This document shows, piece by piece, positions 44,801 to 52,790 of a stretch of 64,000 bases of DNA (positions are counted from its first letter, which is position 1; each line of letters begins with the position of its first letter). The position numbers and the translations under genes are program-made. The notes below the pieces were generated by a model that worked only from the letters and a program-made list of their open reading frames with translations, had not been told where the DNA came from and searched no databases. This stretch comes from Akkermansiaceae bacterium (GTDB taxonomy: Bacteria; Verrucomicrobiota; Verrucomicrobiia; Verrucomicrobiales; Akkermansiaceae). The stretch spans positions 1-64,000 of the forward strand of contig CAIVSK010000014.1 in NCBI GenBank assembly GCA_903908495.1, written 5' to 3'.

Positions 44801-46095
44801 CCCGGCGTCCAGTTGCTGTCCGCCGTGGTGATCCAGCTGGCATTGCCTGCCGAGCCGCTGTTGCCGGTCCAGGCGATCGGCGTGGTCAGCGGGGCGGCCT
44901 GCCCCAGGGCAATGAATTCGCGGTAGCCGACAAAGCTGTTTTCCTGATTGTTGAAGTAGAACTGCAGCGCGGCGACGCCGCTAACCAGATTGCCAGATAC
45001 CGGAGTCAGGCGGGTATGGGTGGCCACTTGGGTGCCGAGGTCATGATTGACAACGGGCACCAGCGGCAGGAACACCGTCGGGTTGTCCCAAGTGGAATAG
45101 CGCACGAGAAGGTCCAGGTTGTCGCGTCCGCTGTCCTGCCAGGCACCGTAGAAATCCAGCTCTGACAGGTCATAGCCCTTGATGTTGACCGACAAATCCA
45201 GTGGGAAGATGACGTTTTGTTCATTGTCCGGGGCGACACAGGAGAGCGCGCCACCTGAAGCGGGGCCGAGCAGCCCGTCGGTCAGCGTCGTCCAGCTAGA
45301 CGAAGTTGTCGTGTTGCCGGAAGCATGGTAGGACGTGGGTGCCGCCGAGGATAGCGAGGGAGAGTGCAGCAGGTTGGTGCCGGCAGGCAGTGTCCACACG
45401 TTGGTGGTGTTCGCCTCGTTGAGCGTCGTGACGAGGGTCGCTGGTGGAGTATCGGTGAGGACGAACTCGCTGTAACCGGCATTGCCGTTTTCCTGCGCGC
45501 CGAAAGTGATCTGGATGGCGGCGACGTGCAGAGCCAGATAACCGCTCGTGTCGCTGATCCGGGTGTGGGTGGATTTGGCTCCGTCACCCGGGTTGGCGGT
45601 ATGGTTGTTGACGCTGGTGAGGGTGGTGAAGACGGCGGGAGTTGCCACCGTCGAGTAGGCAATGGTGTAGGTCTGGTCATCGCGACCGGGGTCATTCCAC
45701 AAACCGTAGGAATCGAAGGCGGTGATGTCATAACCTACAGAGTGAGCGCCGGAAAGATCCAGCGCGAAGGTGACCACCGCACCATTGTTGGGCATCACGA
45801 CCGTGTTCATTTGAGACGTGTACGGAATGCTGCCGCCCGGAGTGGCACTGCCGACGCTGCCATTGGTCAGGGTGCCCCAGCTGTTCGACGCACCGTAAAT
45901 TGTGGTCGACGTTAGCGGCGTGGGCGTGGCAGTGGCCAACAGATTGGTGCCGGCAGGCAGCACCCATGGGTTGCTGTTGCTATGCTCGTTGTATACAAAG
46001 GGCGCGGCCGATGCGCTGGCGCAGGCGAGCACGGAACCGAAACAGACCACGAAGGTCCGCGGAAACATCAGGATGGAATTGGCTTTATTTTTCAT
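41890..46095 (-). CDS. Giant secreted protein with autotransporter-associated beta-strand repeats
   Basis: 1401 residues. A signal peptide (ends ACASASA) is followed by two homologous domains (about 30-205 and 215-400). Each starts with a WxLPAGTNLL motif and carries GYD(I/L), a (D/S)GRD step and an EN...GY(S/R)EF end. The middle (about 410-1250) is a long beta-helix of repeats such as LTKTGAGTMLLTAANTYTGDTTV and LVKTGTGMISLCN, the autotransporter-associated repeat pattern. The end has a calcium-type DPDGDGFSNLQEYLFGTSP motif and a small beta domain, not an outer-membrane barrel, so secretion is not by the classic autotransporter route. It probably acts at the cell surface, for example in adhesion or polysaccharide binding. 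An AraC-type operator precedes it, shared with the rhamnosidase genes. Confidence 0.88.
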   Translation of the reverse strand: MKNKANSILMFPRTFVVCFGSVLACASASAAPFVYNEHSNSNPWVLPAGTNLLATATPTPLTSTTIYGASNSWGTLTNGSVGSATPGGSIPYTSQMNTVVMPNNGAVVTFALDLSGAHSVGYDITAFDSYGLWNDPGRDDQTYTIAYSTVATPAVFTTLTSVNNHTANPGDGAKSTHTRISDTSGYLALHVAAIQITFGAQENGNAGYSEFVLTDTPPATLVTTLNEANTTNVWTLPAGTNLLHSPSLSSAAPTSYHASGNTTTSSSWTTLTDGLLGPASGGALSCVAPDNEQNVIFPLDLSVNIKGYDLSELDFYGAWQDSGRDNLDLLVRYSTWDNPTVFLPLVPVVNHDLGTQVATHTRLTPVSGNLVSGVAALQFYFNNQENSFVGYREFIALGQAAPLTTPIAWTGNSGSAGNASWITTADSNWTPGNFDPTSPLNFTDSGANRNITVPTALSASSLKFTNSTAAAYAFSGGKITVNNGITSTTGNGAATFNGPVKATTGVTQSGPGSLTFNGDLESPGLVLSGVGTISLNADNVDSAVSLFTGTASVNNGTLNIGDDLALNAASLAMTAGTANFTTAAPFLAGLTGTAGTVNLSNTALTIGTGSIKSQAMVFGGNIAQATGSGRLIKDGDSTLTLSGLNTYTGTTHVLVGPSGSAGTLQFAKEQSLYGGATTSWTSFNLLVDAGATLGFNVGGTGEFTDNDLNTVGLGGFAGGASLGINTTANFTLTRSISGPLNLFKSGTSALTLTGTNSFSGATTMTQGTINAANSSGVSLSGDVYLGDDIAGDGASSVFLNMAADNQFGPTSVLHLTNLTSNGANSKVNLRGTHQTIAGLDSPTNTFVSIIQNDDATVPDYVAIPSLGGATLTINTPVDTSYSFYGLIRQEIGGAVSIVKSGLGTQEFKNSQVQGFSYNGATTINAGTLKLNFVSNQSSWNSNVSIASGAFFELAGAWNFFRTVSGQGQLVKTGTGMISLCNVDGILNANSYTGGTVIKEGILKFYSNGLSTGEGNAAGQFCVAGPMDPTNVITVLSGATMGVGSIAPLGNSFVMPQFAPTIMIEPGGKLWGGEGVNLAFLANINLDGATVDVTTGSTAGGFNTNMTFVGTVVVGGVSTTPTVISTSGTGAYANISLGSLGLLGTTFQVADVTADSNVDLTVNSILQNVGGNPSPLTKTGAGTMLLTAANTYTGDTTVTAGTLGVSGTSIVDTNKLVIDGGKVDVAIGANEVVGTLYFGSTQQLAGTYGSTSSSAAHQDDTRFSGTGILTVTTNPYVDPYIAWSSVIANEADRVPTADPDGDGFSNLQEYLFGTSPIANTGALTTFESTPSGLIVRWSERANTTYILQESSTLADPWTTSAAVITDAADQSSVYSAEYVLKQATIAIDGSRKFVRVQASGNP

Positions 46096-46186
46096 TAGGG
46101 CGGGAATTTGTAGCTTCGCAGCGGGCGGGCGGGGGCTCGCGTAGTCCTAACTGCGAGATTAAGGTGACAGCCAGAGTCGCCCTTGG

Positions 46187-46228
46187 GAATGGACGATTTG
46201 GCAATTCTCATGTATAATTTGGCAATTC
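46187..46228 (-). promoter_or_regulatory. AraC-type operator A: two tandem 21-bp half-sites upstream of the surface-protein gene
   Basis: On the minus strand two GAATTGCCA boxes start at 46228 and 46207, exactly 21 bp apart. Extended units read TTGC-N7-TACATG and TTGC-N7-TCCATT, the layout of AraC half-sites. The element ends 91 bp before the ATG at 46095. The same element occurs at 55462-55503 and 60161-60202. The 350-bp gap between 46095 and 46446 holds otherwise only the small frame at 46227-46352. Confidence 0.7.
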
Positions 46229-46352
46229 AAGAGCCCTTCGGCCAGAACGCGTTGACCGTCTTCAGCCATTCCAGCAGGAACGGCTGGCCCAGCACGACCC
46301 GGGTGTTGGGCAAGGCGGCCAGCGCGACGGCCACGGATGTCAGAATCTTCAT
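46227..46352 (-). other. Small open frame, perhaps a remnant of an exported protein
   Basis: A 41-residue frame starts like a signal peptide (MKILTSVAVALAALPNT) and ends GQPFLLEWLKTVNAFWPKGS. It looks like the two ends of a gene joined by a deletion, but I cannot name the parent family. Its stop codon overlaps the distal half-site of operator A. It lies 93 bp after the GH78 gene at 46446, in the same orientation. Confidence 0.3.
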
Positions 46353-46445
46353 GGGATAAATGTCGCGAGTTTATTTGGCGGGGATGATTTGCGTGGTTCG
46401 CAGCGCCACCGGGGCGAGTAAGCCCGATTCCAGCAGTTTTGAGTC

Positions 46446-49268
46446 TTATTTGCTCGCCTCGAACTCCCAAGTTCCGGGCGCGACGGTAAAGCTGGTGCGG
46501 TTGGTATCGTCCGCCACCGGCGTGACGCCTTCGATCCGCTCGACGGCTACTCCCATCTGCCACAAGGTCTTGCCCTGCACCTGTATGGTATTGAGACCCA
46601 GCTCTGCGAGTGGAATGCACACCGTGGCGTTGGTCTTTGCCGGGGAAGTGAGTTTGAGCTTGAAGCTCTCCGGGCTGCGCACGATGCCGACCTCGATGCG
46701 GCCATTCACGGTGTCAAAGCCTGCGTTCACGCGCTTGAGTTTGCTGAGTTGAGGTCTGACCCGATAGGTAGCGAACCCCGCCGCTGTCGGTGCCACGCCC
46801 GCGACGTATTGCATCATCAAAGTGAGCGGTCCGCCGGCCCAGCCATGGTTGTAGCTGCCGCCGCCATAGCCTTCCGCCCCAATGCCCCAGCCTTCCCACA
46901 GCGTGGTGTACTTGCTCTCCACCATTTTCTGGTAACGCGTCCGCATGCGGGCCAGCGCGGCATCCGCAGCGTTCATTTGGAACAGCGCTTCTAGCACGTA
47001 TTTTTCCATGTAGGGACTGCCGTGGAATTGTTTGGCAAGCACCGCCTTGATCGCAGGCCATTGCTCCGGAGTGGCCAACCCGACGAGCACCGCCAGAGCA
47101 TGGCCGCGTTCATCCGTCTCCCCCTGGTATCCCGGTGAGCGGTATTCGGTGCCGGTCCACAACAACCGGTTGTAGTTGTTGGATAGGCTCGTCCGCATTG
47201 CCTCATAGTGGGCCACATCGGCGTCATTGCCGGTCAATCGCGCCATCCTGATGGCCGCCTCCAGCGCTTGATAGAACCAAGCGTTGTCGAGCACCGGCAC
47301 ATCGATGTTCTCGCCCCAGTCGGCCCAATCCCAGTCACCGCGACGATGAGCCACCAGGCCGTCCGCTCCGAGTTGATAGAGCTCCAGATAGCGTTTCACC
47401 GCCGGATAGGCATGGGCGATGGTCGCCCGGTCGGCGGTGTGGAGATAATACGTCCAGAAGCCATAGTTGCCAATGCTGGCGAGCGACTGCATGGGCAATT
47501 CATGGTCATTGCTGCCGGATGGCATTGGGGCGAAGAGCGCGCCATCGGGTTTCTGCCAGTCCACCAGATTGTAGATTCCCTTGCGAATCAGGGCGTGGGC
47601 GCGAGCATCGCAGGTGTACAGGATCTGGCCCAAGACAATGACTTCATCGCCCCACCACTGGGCGCGCTCGCGGTCGGGATCCTGGATGCAGTCGCGCATG
47701 TTCAGGTTCATCGTGTTGCGGGCTTTGATCCACAGGCTGTTGAAAAAGGCATCATCGCAGGTGAAGCTGCCTGTGAAGTCGGTGTCATAGCGCGTTTCTC
47801 GGTAACGCAGCGCCAGAATCTCAACTCCCGCCGGAATCGAGTAAATCATCCAGTGGCCGTTGAGATAGGCCAAACTCTCGAATTCCTGCTCGCCTTCCTT
47901 GGTCACATACTCGGCGCGGTAGTTGTATTCGCTGCCGCCCTTGTAGTTGTCCGTGCGCATGTCAATGGTCAGCCCGGCGTGCGCCTTGATTTTCAGATAG
48001 GGCGAGATCGACAAATTGCGTGGCAGTAGAGCGATGATCGGTTTGCCGTCGCTGACGCGGGGCAAGTCGCGGGCGTTTTCGTAGGGAGTGAACTGGCCGA
48101 TGCGCCATAGCGGGATTGGCCGCTCAACGAGTTGATGCCATGGCGCGACGGGCGGTTGGCCCAAGGTGGCTGCTGCCGGCCATGCTGAGTCGTCAAAGTT
48201 TGCCGCAGCCCAGTTGCCGGGATCGAGTCGTGCATCAAAATGGATGTTGTCGTCGGACATGCGATAATTCGGATGGGGCTCGCCGGTGGTGCCATAAGCC
48301 GGGTGGCGGAGCAATTTCCATGAGGCGTCCGACGTCACCTTGGTGGCCCCGGCATCCAGTTCGAACACCAGTCCCGCCTTGCCGCTGCTCTTGTGCGAAT
48401 AGCCGTCCTTACCCCAATACCAGGCCAGCACCGCAAGGGTGTTGCTGCCTTTCCGCAAGTACGGCGCAAGCTCAACCCGGTCGAAATACGTATCTAGCGG
48501 ATTTGGGCCGCGTTTCAATTCGCCTTCGTAAACCACTAATGTGCCATTCACCCAGAGCCAGTATTTCGAGTCTACTGCAAGGCGTGCGACGGCGGTTTGC
48601 GGTTTGTCATCCAACATGAAACTCTTGCGATAGCAGTTCCACTGGTTGGCCGGCGCCGCCCTGCTCAGCGCGATGGCCGACCAGGGGGTGATGCCATTCT
48701 TACCCAACACCCGGGCCGCTTTCCAATCGGTCACCTCCAAAGTTCTGGCACCCATCCATGTGGCATCGGTGACAATTTCCAGTGGCGGCTGGCCACTGCG
48801 TTCGATGTGAAGCTTCCCCAGCAACCCGGCAGCGTTGGTTGGGCCGGTTGCCGGATCGTTTTCGGCTTCGACGACGACCCGGTTCATTCCCGGGCGCAGC
48901 GCCGAAGTGATGTCGATGCCGGTGGCCGTCTTCCAGGTATCACCCCGGCCGAGCTCCTTGCCGTTGATGAAGAGCTTGAACCGATCGTCGGCAGCAAACG
49001 CGGCGACTGCGGCGGTGACCCGCGCGTTTCCCGCCAGCTCAACGTCCCGCCGGAAATACCGCTTGCCCGCCGTGGCGTTGCGCGTGGCATCAACCCCGGC
49101 CTCGTCCGTCCAGATCCACGACGCGTCCGCGAGATCGAGCGCCGGCAAGGTGGCCGTCCCGAGCCATTGGGCCTGCCAGGGTTGATTGGCGGGCAATTGC
49201 GCGTTTGCCGGGCCTGCTGCAAGCCGCGCAACGAGGATTAGAAGATTGAGTATTGCGAAGTTCTTCAT
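46446..49268 (-). CDS. Secreted alpha-L-rhamnosidase, GH78
   Basis: 940 residues with a signal peptide (ends GPANA-QLP). The N-terminal half has two beta-sandwich domains (WIWTDEAG...RYFRRDVEL, then CYRKSFMLDD...YWLWVNGTLVVYEGELKRGP). The (alpha/alpha)6 barrel carries the GH78 catalytic signature DPDRERAQWWGDE, starting at Asp530 with the acidic pair in place. Later SYNHGWAGGP and a C-terminal beta domain (TVNGRIEVGIVRSPE) complete the family. It hydrolyses terminal alpha-L-rhamnose from glycans outside the cytoplasm. It is the third gene of a run starting at 55364, and starts 63 bp after the GH106 stop. Confidence 0.9.
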   Translation of the reverse strand: MKNFAILNLLILVARLAAGPANAQLPANQPWQAQWLGTATLPALDLADASWIWTDEAGVDATRNATAGKRYFRRDVELAGNARVTAAVAAFAADDRFKLFINGKELGRGDTWKTATGIDITSALRPGMNRVVVEAENDPATGPTNAAGLLGKLHIERSGQPPLEIVTDATWMGARTLEVTDWKAARVLGKNGITPWSAIALSRAAPANQWNCYRKSFMLDDKPQTAVARLAVDSKYWLWVNGTLVVYEGELKRGPNPLDTYFDRVELAPYLRKGSNTLAVLAWYWGKDGYSHKSSGKAGLVFELDAGATKVTSDASWKLLRHPAYGTTGEPHPNYRMSDDNIHFDARLDPGNWAAANFDDSAWPAAATLGQPPVAPWHQLVERPIPLWRIGQFTPYENARDLPRVSDGKPIIALLPRNLSISPYLKIKAHAGLTIDMRTDNYKGGSEYNYRAEYVTKEGEQEFESLAYLNGHWMIYSIPAGVEILALRYRETRYDTDFTGSFTCDDAFFNSLWIKARNTMNLNMRDCIQDPDRERAQWWGDEVIVLGQILYTCDARAHALIRKGIYNLVDWQKPDGALFAPMPSGSNDHELPMQSLASIGNYGFWTYYLHTADRATIAHAYPAVKRYLELYQLGADGLVAHRRGDWDWADWGENIDVPVLDNAWFYQALEAAIRMARLTGNDADVAHYEAMRTSLSNNYNRLLWTGTEYRSPGYQGETDERGHALAVLVGLATPEQWPAIKAVLAKQFHGSPYMEKYVLEALFQMNAADAALARMRTRYQKMVESKYTTLWEGWGIGAEGYGGGSYNHGWAGGPLTLMMQYVAGVAPTAAGFATYRVRPQLSKLKRVNAGFDTVNGRIEVGIVRSPESFKLKLTSPAKTNATVCIPLAELGLNTIQVQGKTLWQMGVAVERIEGVTPVADDTNRTSFTVAPGTWEFEASK

Positions 49269-49331
49269 ACGTCTGATGGATTCATGTGGTCGGGGTCATG
49301 GAGCTTTCTTCAACAAGTGCGTGAGCCCGTT

Positions 49332-52300
49332 CTACTTCTCCTCCCGCTGCAACGTCACCGGTCCTAACAAGCCTGAGCGGATCGGTGAGGTCTTCTGGGT
49401 GAGCATATCAAATCGAAACGCATCGTGGGTCTTGGTGAGGCGTTTCTCCTTGGGCTGGCCAAGATCGCCGATGACGCGGTTCGCCCACAGGTTGATGACG
49501 TCAATTTCCAACTGGTTGCCGGTGGGCTTCACGGCCTTGCTGATATCGACGCGCCACGGGAAGCACCACAGGATGCCGAGTTTCTGGCCGTTGAGCCGCA
49601 CCTCGGCGACCTCCTTGACGTCGCCTAAATCGAGCCAGACTCGTGCTGCCTGGCTGCCGGTGGGTAGCTCAGTGTTGGCTGCGGCGCTCAAATCGAATTC
49701 TTTCCGGTAGGTGGCCTTGCCCGAATAGAATTTGATGCCCTCTTCGGGCCGCAGCGTCCAGCTAACCAACTCAGGAAACTCGGCCGCGGTGGGGCCGCCC
49801 CAGGCGGGATCGAAGGCGACGTTCCACGGGCCGCCGAGAGTTTGCACTGGCAGGAGCTTGGGCGAATTGCCGTCCGCCTGTCCGGCCGCCTCCTTGGCGA
49901 TCGGCTGGCGAAACACCACGAAACAGGCACCGAAGCGGTCAAAATTCAGCGGCAACGTGGTGCCGCCATCGGACTGCCGGAAGGCTGCGGCCGCCTGCAT
50001 GCTGCCGCTGACGGGATCAAAGATCTCAGGCCGCTTGCCGCTGACACGGAAGGTGAAATCTTGTGCCGTGGGCTGGTTTTTGCGGTTGCACACAAAGAAG
50101 ATCTCGGCGTCGCCTGCCGTGCGATGGATGAAGTCGAAGTCATCCGGCCGCTCGGCCTGACCGGCGTAAGTGAGGTCGGGCTTCACTCCATCTGCTAGTA
50201 GCGTTTCCCGCGGTGTCTTGCCCCAGATCACGCGACCTTTGCCGAAGCGGCGCTCGGTGCGGGCGGTGCCGTCCAGATCGCCCCAGATCTCGGCGGCGAT
50301 CGCTTGCACCTCAGCATCACATTTTGGATAGCCTTGCAAGCCGCCAGCGTTTGCGGGCGGGGCGCCGATGATGGTGATTCCCTCGTGAACCAACCAGCGG
50401 AGCTTCCTGATGACCTCGACCGACATCGCCTTCGAGGGAACCGCGGAAACCGTCAAGCTCTGATAGCCCCCGACCCGCCTGGCGACTTCCGGCAGGGGTG
50501 AAACACAATTTTGCAGCACCAACAACCGGTAACTCATGCCGTCCGGCAGCACGATCCGGCCGTCTTTGACCGACATCCGCGTCGCCAGCACTTCGGCATT
50601 GCAATAATCACAATCGTAGCCGGAACCCAGCGCCGGGTTGAGATATTTGGGCGGGGCAAGGGTGGGCGGTTCTTCGCCCAGATAGAAACATACGTCACCG
50701 ACAAAGTTGCCCTGCTGCAACATATATGAGCAACGCGATAGATAGGTAAAGAAAGCGGGCGACTGCTCCCACCACGTGATGTTCGGGGTGAAATGCTGGC
50801 CGGCGCAAAATTCATAGCCCGGCTTGCCGTCTGACGGCGGTTGGCAGGTCGCCTGATGCAGCATGATGCGGTTGATGCCCCAGCAGAAGGCGTCGTTGGC
50901 GTAGGGTTTCAACTCGGACGGGCCGAATGACCAATGGGTGCGGTCGCCTTCCATTTGAGTGAATGATTCGGCCTGGACTTGGCGCCGCCCGTACACGTGG
51001 GCAGCGGCGGCGGTCTGTTTGAGGTTGAGTTTGAGTCCCGGGTCCGGGTTATAGTGGTCGGGCGAATTGTAGTTCACCCAGAACTCGCCAGCCGGAAAGT
51101 CGCAGCGCCCCAGGTTTTTCAGCGCGTCCTCGGGCGGAATGTTGTTAGGTCCGGCCGCTTCGCTGCCCATGATCATGCCGTTGTCATGGCACAGCTCGGC
51201 AAAATGGCCGTAGAAGTTGTCAGCCAGGCAATCCTGAATGGTTCGATCAAAATCCGCGCGGAAGCGGGCTGTCACATCCTCATTCACGATGACAATCCCA
51301 GTGCCCGGCTTGTAGCTGCCAATCACTGCGCTGTCGAGTTTGACGTCCCACGTCTGCGCGTTGCCAGGGCGCTGCGCCGCAGCGAAGGTCAGGGTGTAGT
51401 CGGTCCCGGGAGTCAGTCCGGAGATGGCCTGCGAGATCGTTCCATGTGCCTGCAGAAATGCCACTTGCACCCCTTGTGGCGCATTCGGATTGCCAAAGGC
51501 GCTGGCATTGCCGCAGATGCCGGATCCGGTGGGAATGGCCCCATTGCCATTGAAGGCCCACGATCCGCCGGTGGGGTTGTATTGATGGTGGCCAACTCCC
51601 AGGCCGGGGGTCTCAAAATCGGGGTTGGGCACTGTCACCGATGTTCCCTTCTCGGGAGCGATTTGCACGTGGTCAAGAAAGACGGTGTTGTCGCCGCCAG
51701 TCAGGTCGGTGCCAACGAAGGACAGAGTTTGCGTGGTTCCAGTGGCCTTGAAGCTCGCCGAGTATTCCGACCAAGTGATCGCTCCCTCCAGCGCCGGCAG
51801 GTAGGCTTTGAGGTCGTAGCCACGATACTTGCGGAACTGGTTGGGAAAATCCTGCGTCCAGGTGAGCTTGCCAGCTTCCCAGCTGTCAGACCACAAATAG
51901 GCCAGGTGACCGCCGGCCTCCCGCGCGGCCTTGAGCAGCGGTTCGCCAAGGTGTTTGAAGTGGTCGTCCAGAGCGGCGGGATTGAGGAAGTCAATCTGAT
52001 AGCCGTTGCCTCCTTCGTAGGTGTCACCGTTGGGATAGGCGTGCTTGAACTGGCCTTCCGTGGTGACCGTGTAGCCGGTCCGTAGAATCGTCCAGCCGCC
52101 TGCGGGAACGTTCCAATCCAGCCGGCCGCCGGCTTGCAGCTTGTCGGTTAGATCAATGATTGCTTCGGGGTTGATCGCCATGCCGGCCCGCTGGTGCGGG
52201 ATGGCCTGCACACAATAGTCGTGGTAGTAGCCGTCCACTGTTGTCGGCTGCGGAAGTTTGCCCGAAAACTTTTGCGGACCTTCCACGTTCAAATCCGCCT

Positions 52301-52754
52301 GCACGACCTTTTTCATGGCGTTGTCGGCGGTGACCCACGGCCCTAACATCACCCAACAGCTGGCGGATAGATTGACGCCCAGCTCGATGTTGACCCGCTT
52401 GGCCTCCTTGACCGCGTGGCGGAACAAATCCCACCACTCGGGGCTTTGATACTTCACTCCGGGTAGCGGCGCGGTGCCGGCGTAGCCGCCGTTGCAGATC
52501 AGGTTGACGCCGCTGATGCCTTTGGCCTTGAACTGCTCGAGGTCGCGGGTGATGCCAGCCTTGTCCACCCGATTGAACAGCCAAAACCAATAGACCCGCG
52601 GCTGTGCCGAGGCCGGTGGCTTGGCAAATCCCGAGTCAAGACCGCCTTGCGCCAAAACCGCGGCTGCGGCGCTGACGAGTAGGGTGGCAGCAAGCGCCGC
52701 CGACGACAATGAGCAGAACCGCCGCCCGGGGAGCTTCACAGGTGAGTTTATCAT
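49332..52754 (-). CDS. Secreted GH106-type alpha-L-rhamnosidase with an inserted carbohydrate-binding-like domain
   Basis: 1140 residues with a signal peptide (ends AAAVLA). The GH106 catalytic start is FAKPPASAQPRVYWFWLFNR, then DLEQFKAKGISGVNLIC, SPEWWDLFRHAVKEAKR and GVNLSASCWVM. Between LPALEGA and the segment NEDVTARFRADFDRTI a domain of about 160 residues (roughly 327-485) is inserted. It resembles the NPSFE...GDNTxFLD beta-sandwich common in Verrucomicrobiota, but with its segments in permuted order. After it the enzyme resumes (FYGHFAELCHDNGMIMGSEA). The C-terminus has beta domains with a GH2-like sugar-binding fold (YRKEFDLSAAANTELPTGSQAARVWLDLGDVKEVAEV). It should release rhamnose from pectin-type or similar glycans. 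It is the second gene of the three-gene run. Confidence 0.86.
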   Translation of the reverse strand: MINSPVKLPGRRFCSLSSAALAATLLVSAAAAVLAQGGLDSGFAKPPASAQPRVYWFWLFNRVDKAGITRDLEQFKAKGISGVNLICNGGYAGTAPLPGVKYQSPEWWDLFRHAVKEAKRVNIELGVNLSASCWVMLGPWVTADNAMKKVVQADLNVEGPQKFSGKLPQPTTVDGYYHDYCVQAIPHQRAGMAINPEAIIDLTDKLQAGGRLDWNVPAGGWTILRTGYTVTTEGQFKHAYPNGDTYEGGNGYQIDFLNPAALDDHFKHLGEPLLKAAREAGGHLAYLWSDSWEAGKLTWTQDFPNQFRKYRGYDLKAYLPALEGAITWSEYSASFKATGTTQTLSFVGTDLTGGDNTVFLDHVQIAPEKGTSVTVPNPDFETPGLGVGHHQYNPTGGSWAFNGNGAIPTGSGICGNASAFGNPNAPQGVQVAFLQAHGTISQAISGLTPGTDYTLTFAAAQRPGNAQTWDVKLDSAVIGSYKPGTGIVIVNEDVTARFRADFDRTIQDCLADNFYGHFAELCHDNGMIMGSEAAGPNNIPPEDALKNLGRCDFPAGEFWVNYNSPDHYNPDPGLKLNLKQTAAAAHVYGRRQVQAESFTQMEGDRTHWSFGPSELKPYANDAFCWGINRIMLHQATCQPPSDGKPGYEFCAGQHFTPNITWWEQSPAFFTYLSRCSYMLQQGNFVGDVCFYLGEEPPTLAPPKYLNPALGSGYDCDYCNAEVLATRMSVKDGRIVLPDGMSYRLLVLQNCVSPLPEVARRVGGYQSLTVSAVPSKAMSVEVIRKLRWLVHEGITIIGAPPANAGGLQGYPKCDAEVQAIAAEIWGDLDGTARTERRFGKGRVIWGKTPRETLLADGVKPDLTYAGQAERPDDFDFIHRTAGDAEIFFVCNRKNQPTAQDFTFRVSGKRPEIFDPVSGSMQAAAAFRQSDGGTTLPLNFDRFGACFVVFRQPIAKEAAGQADGNSPKLLPVQTLGGPWNVAFDPAWGGPTAAEFPELVSWTLRPEEGIKFYSGKATYRKEFDLSAAANTELPTGSQAARVWLDLGDVKEVAEVRLNGQKLGILWCFPWRVDISKAVKPTGNQLEIDVINLWANRVIGDLGQPKEKRLTKTHDAFRFDMLTQKTSPIRSGLLGPVTLQREEK

Positions 52755-52790
52755 GTTAGTAAGGATTCCAGGATTGAAGGTAGTGCCATA

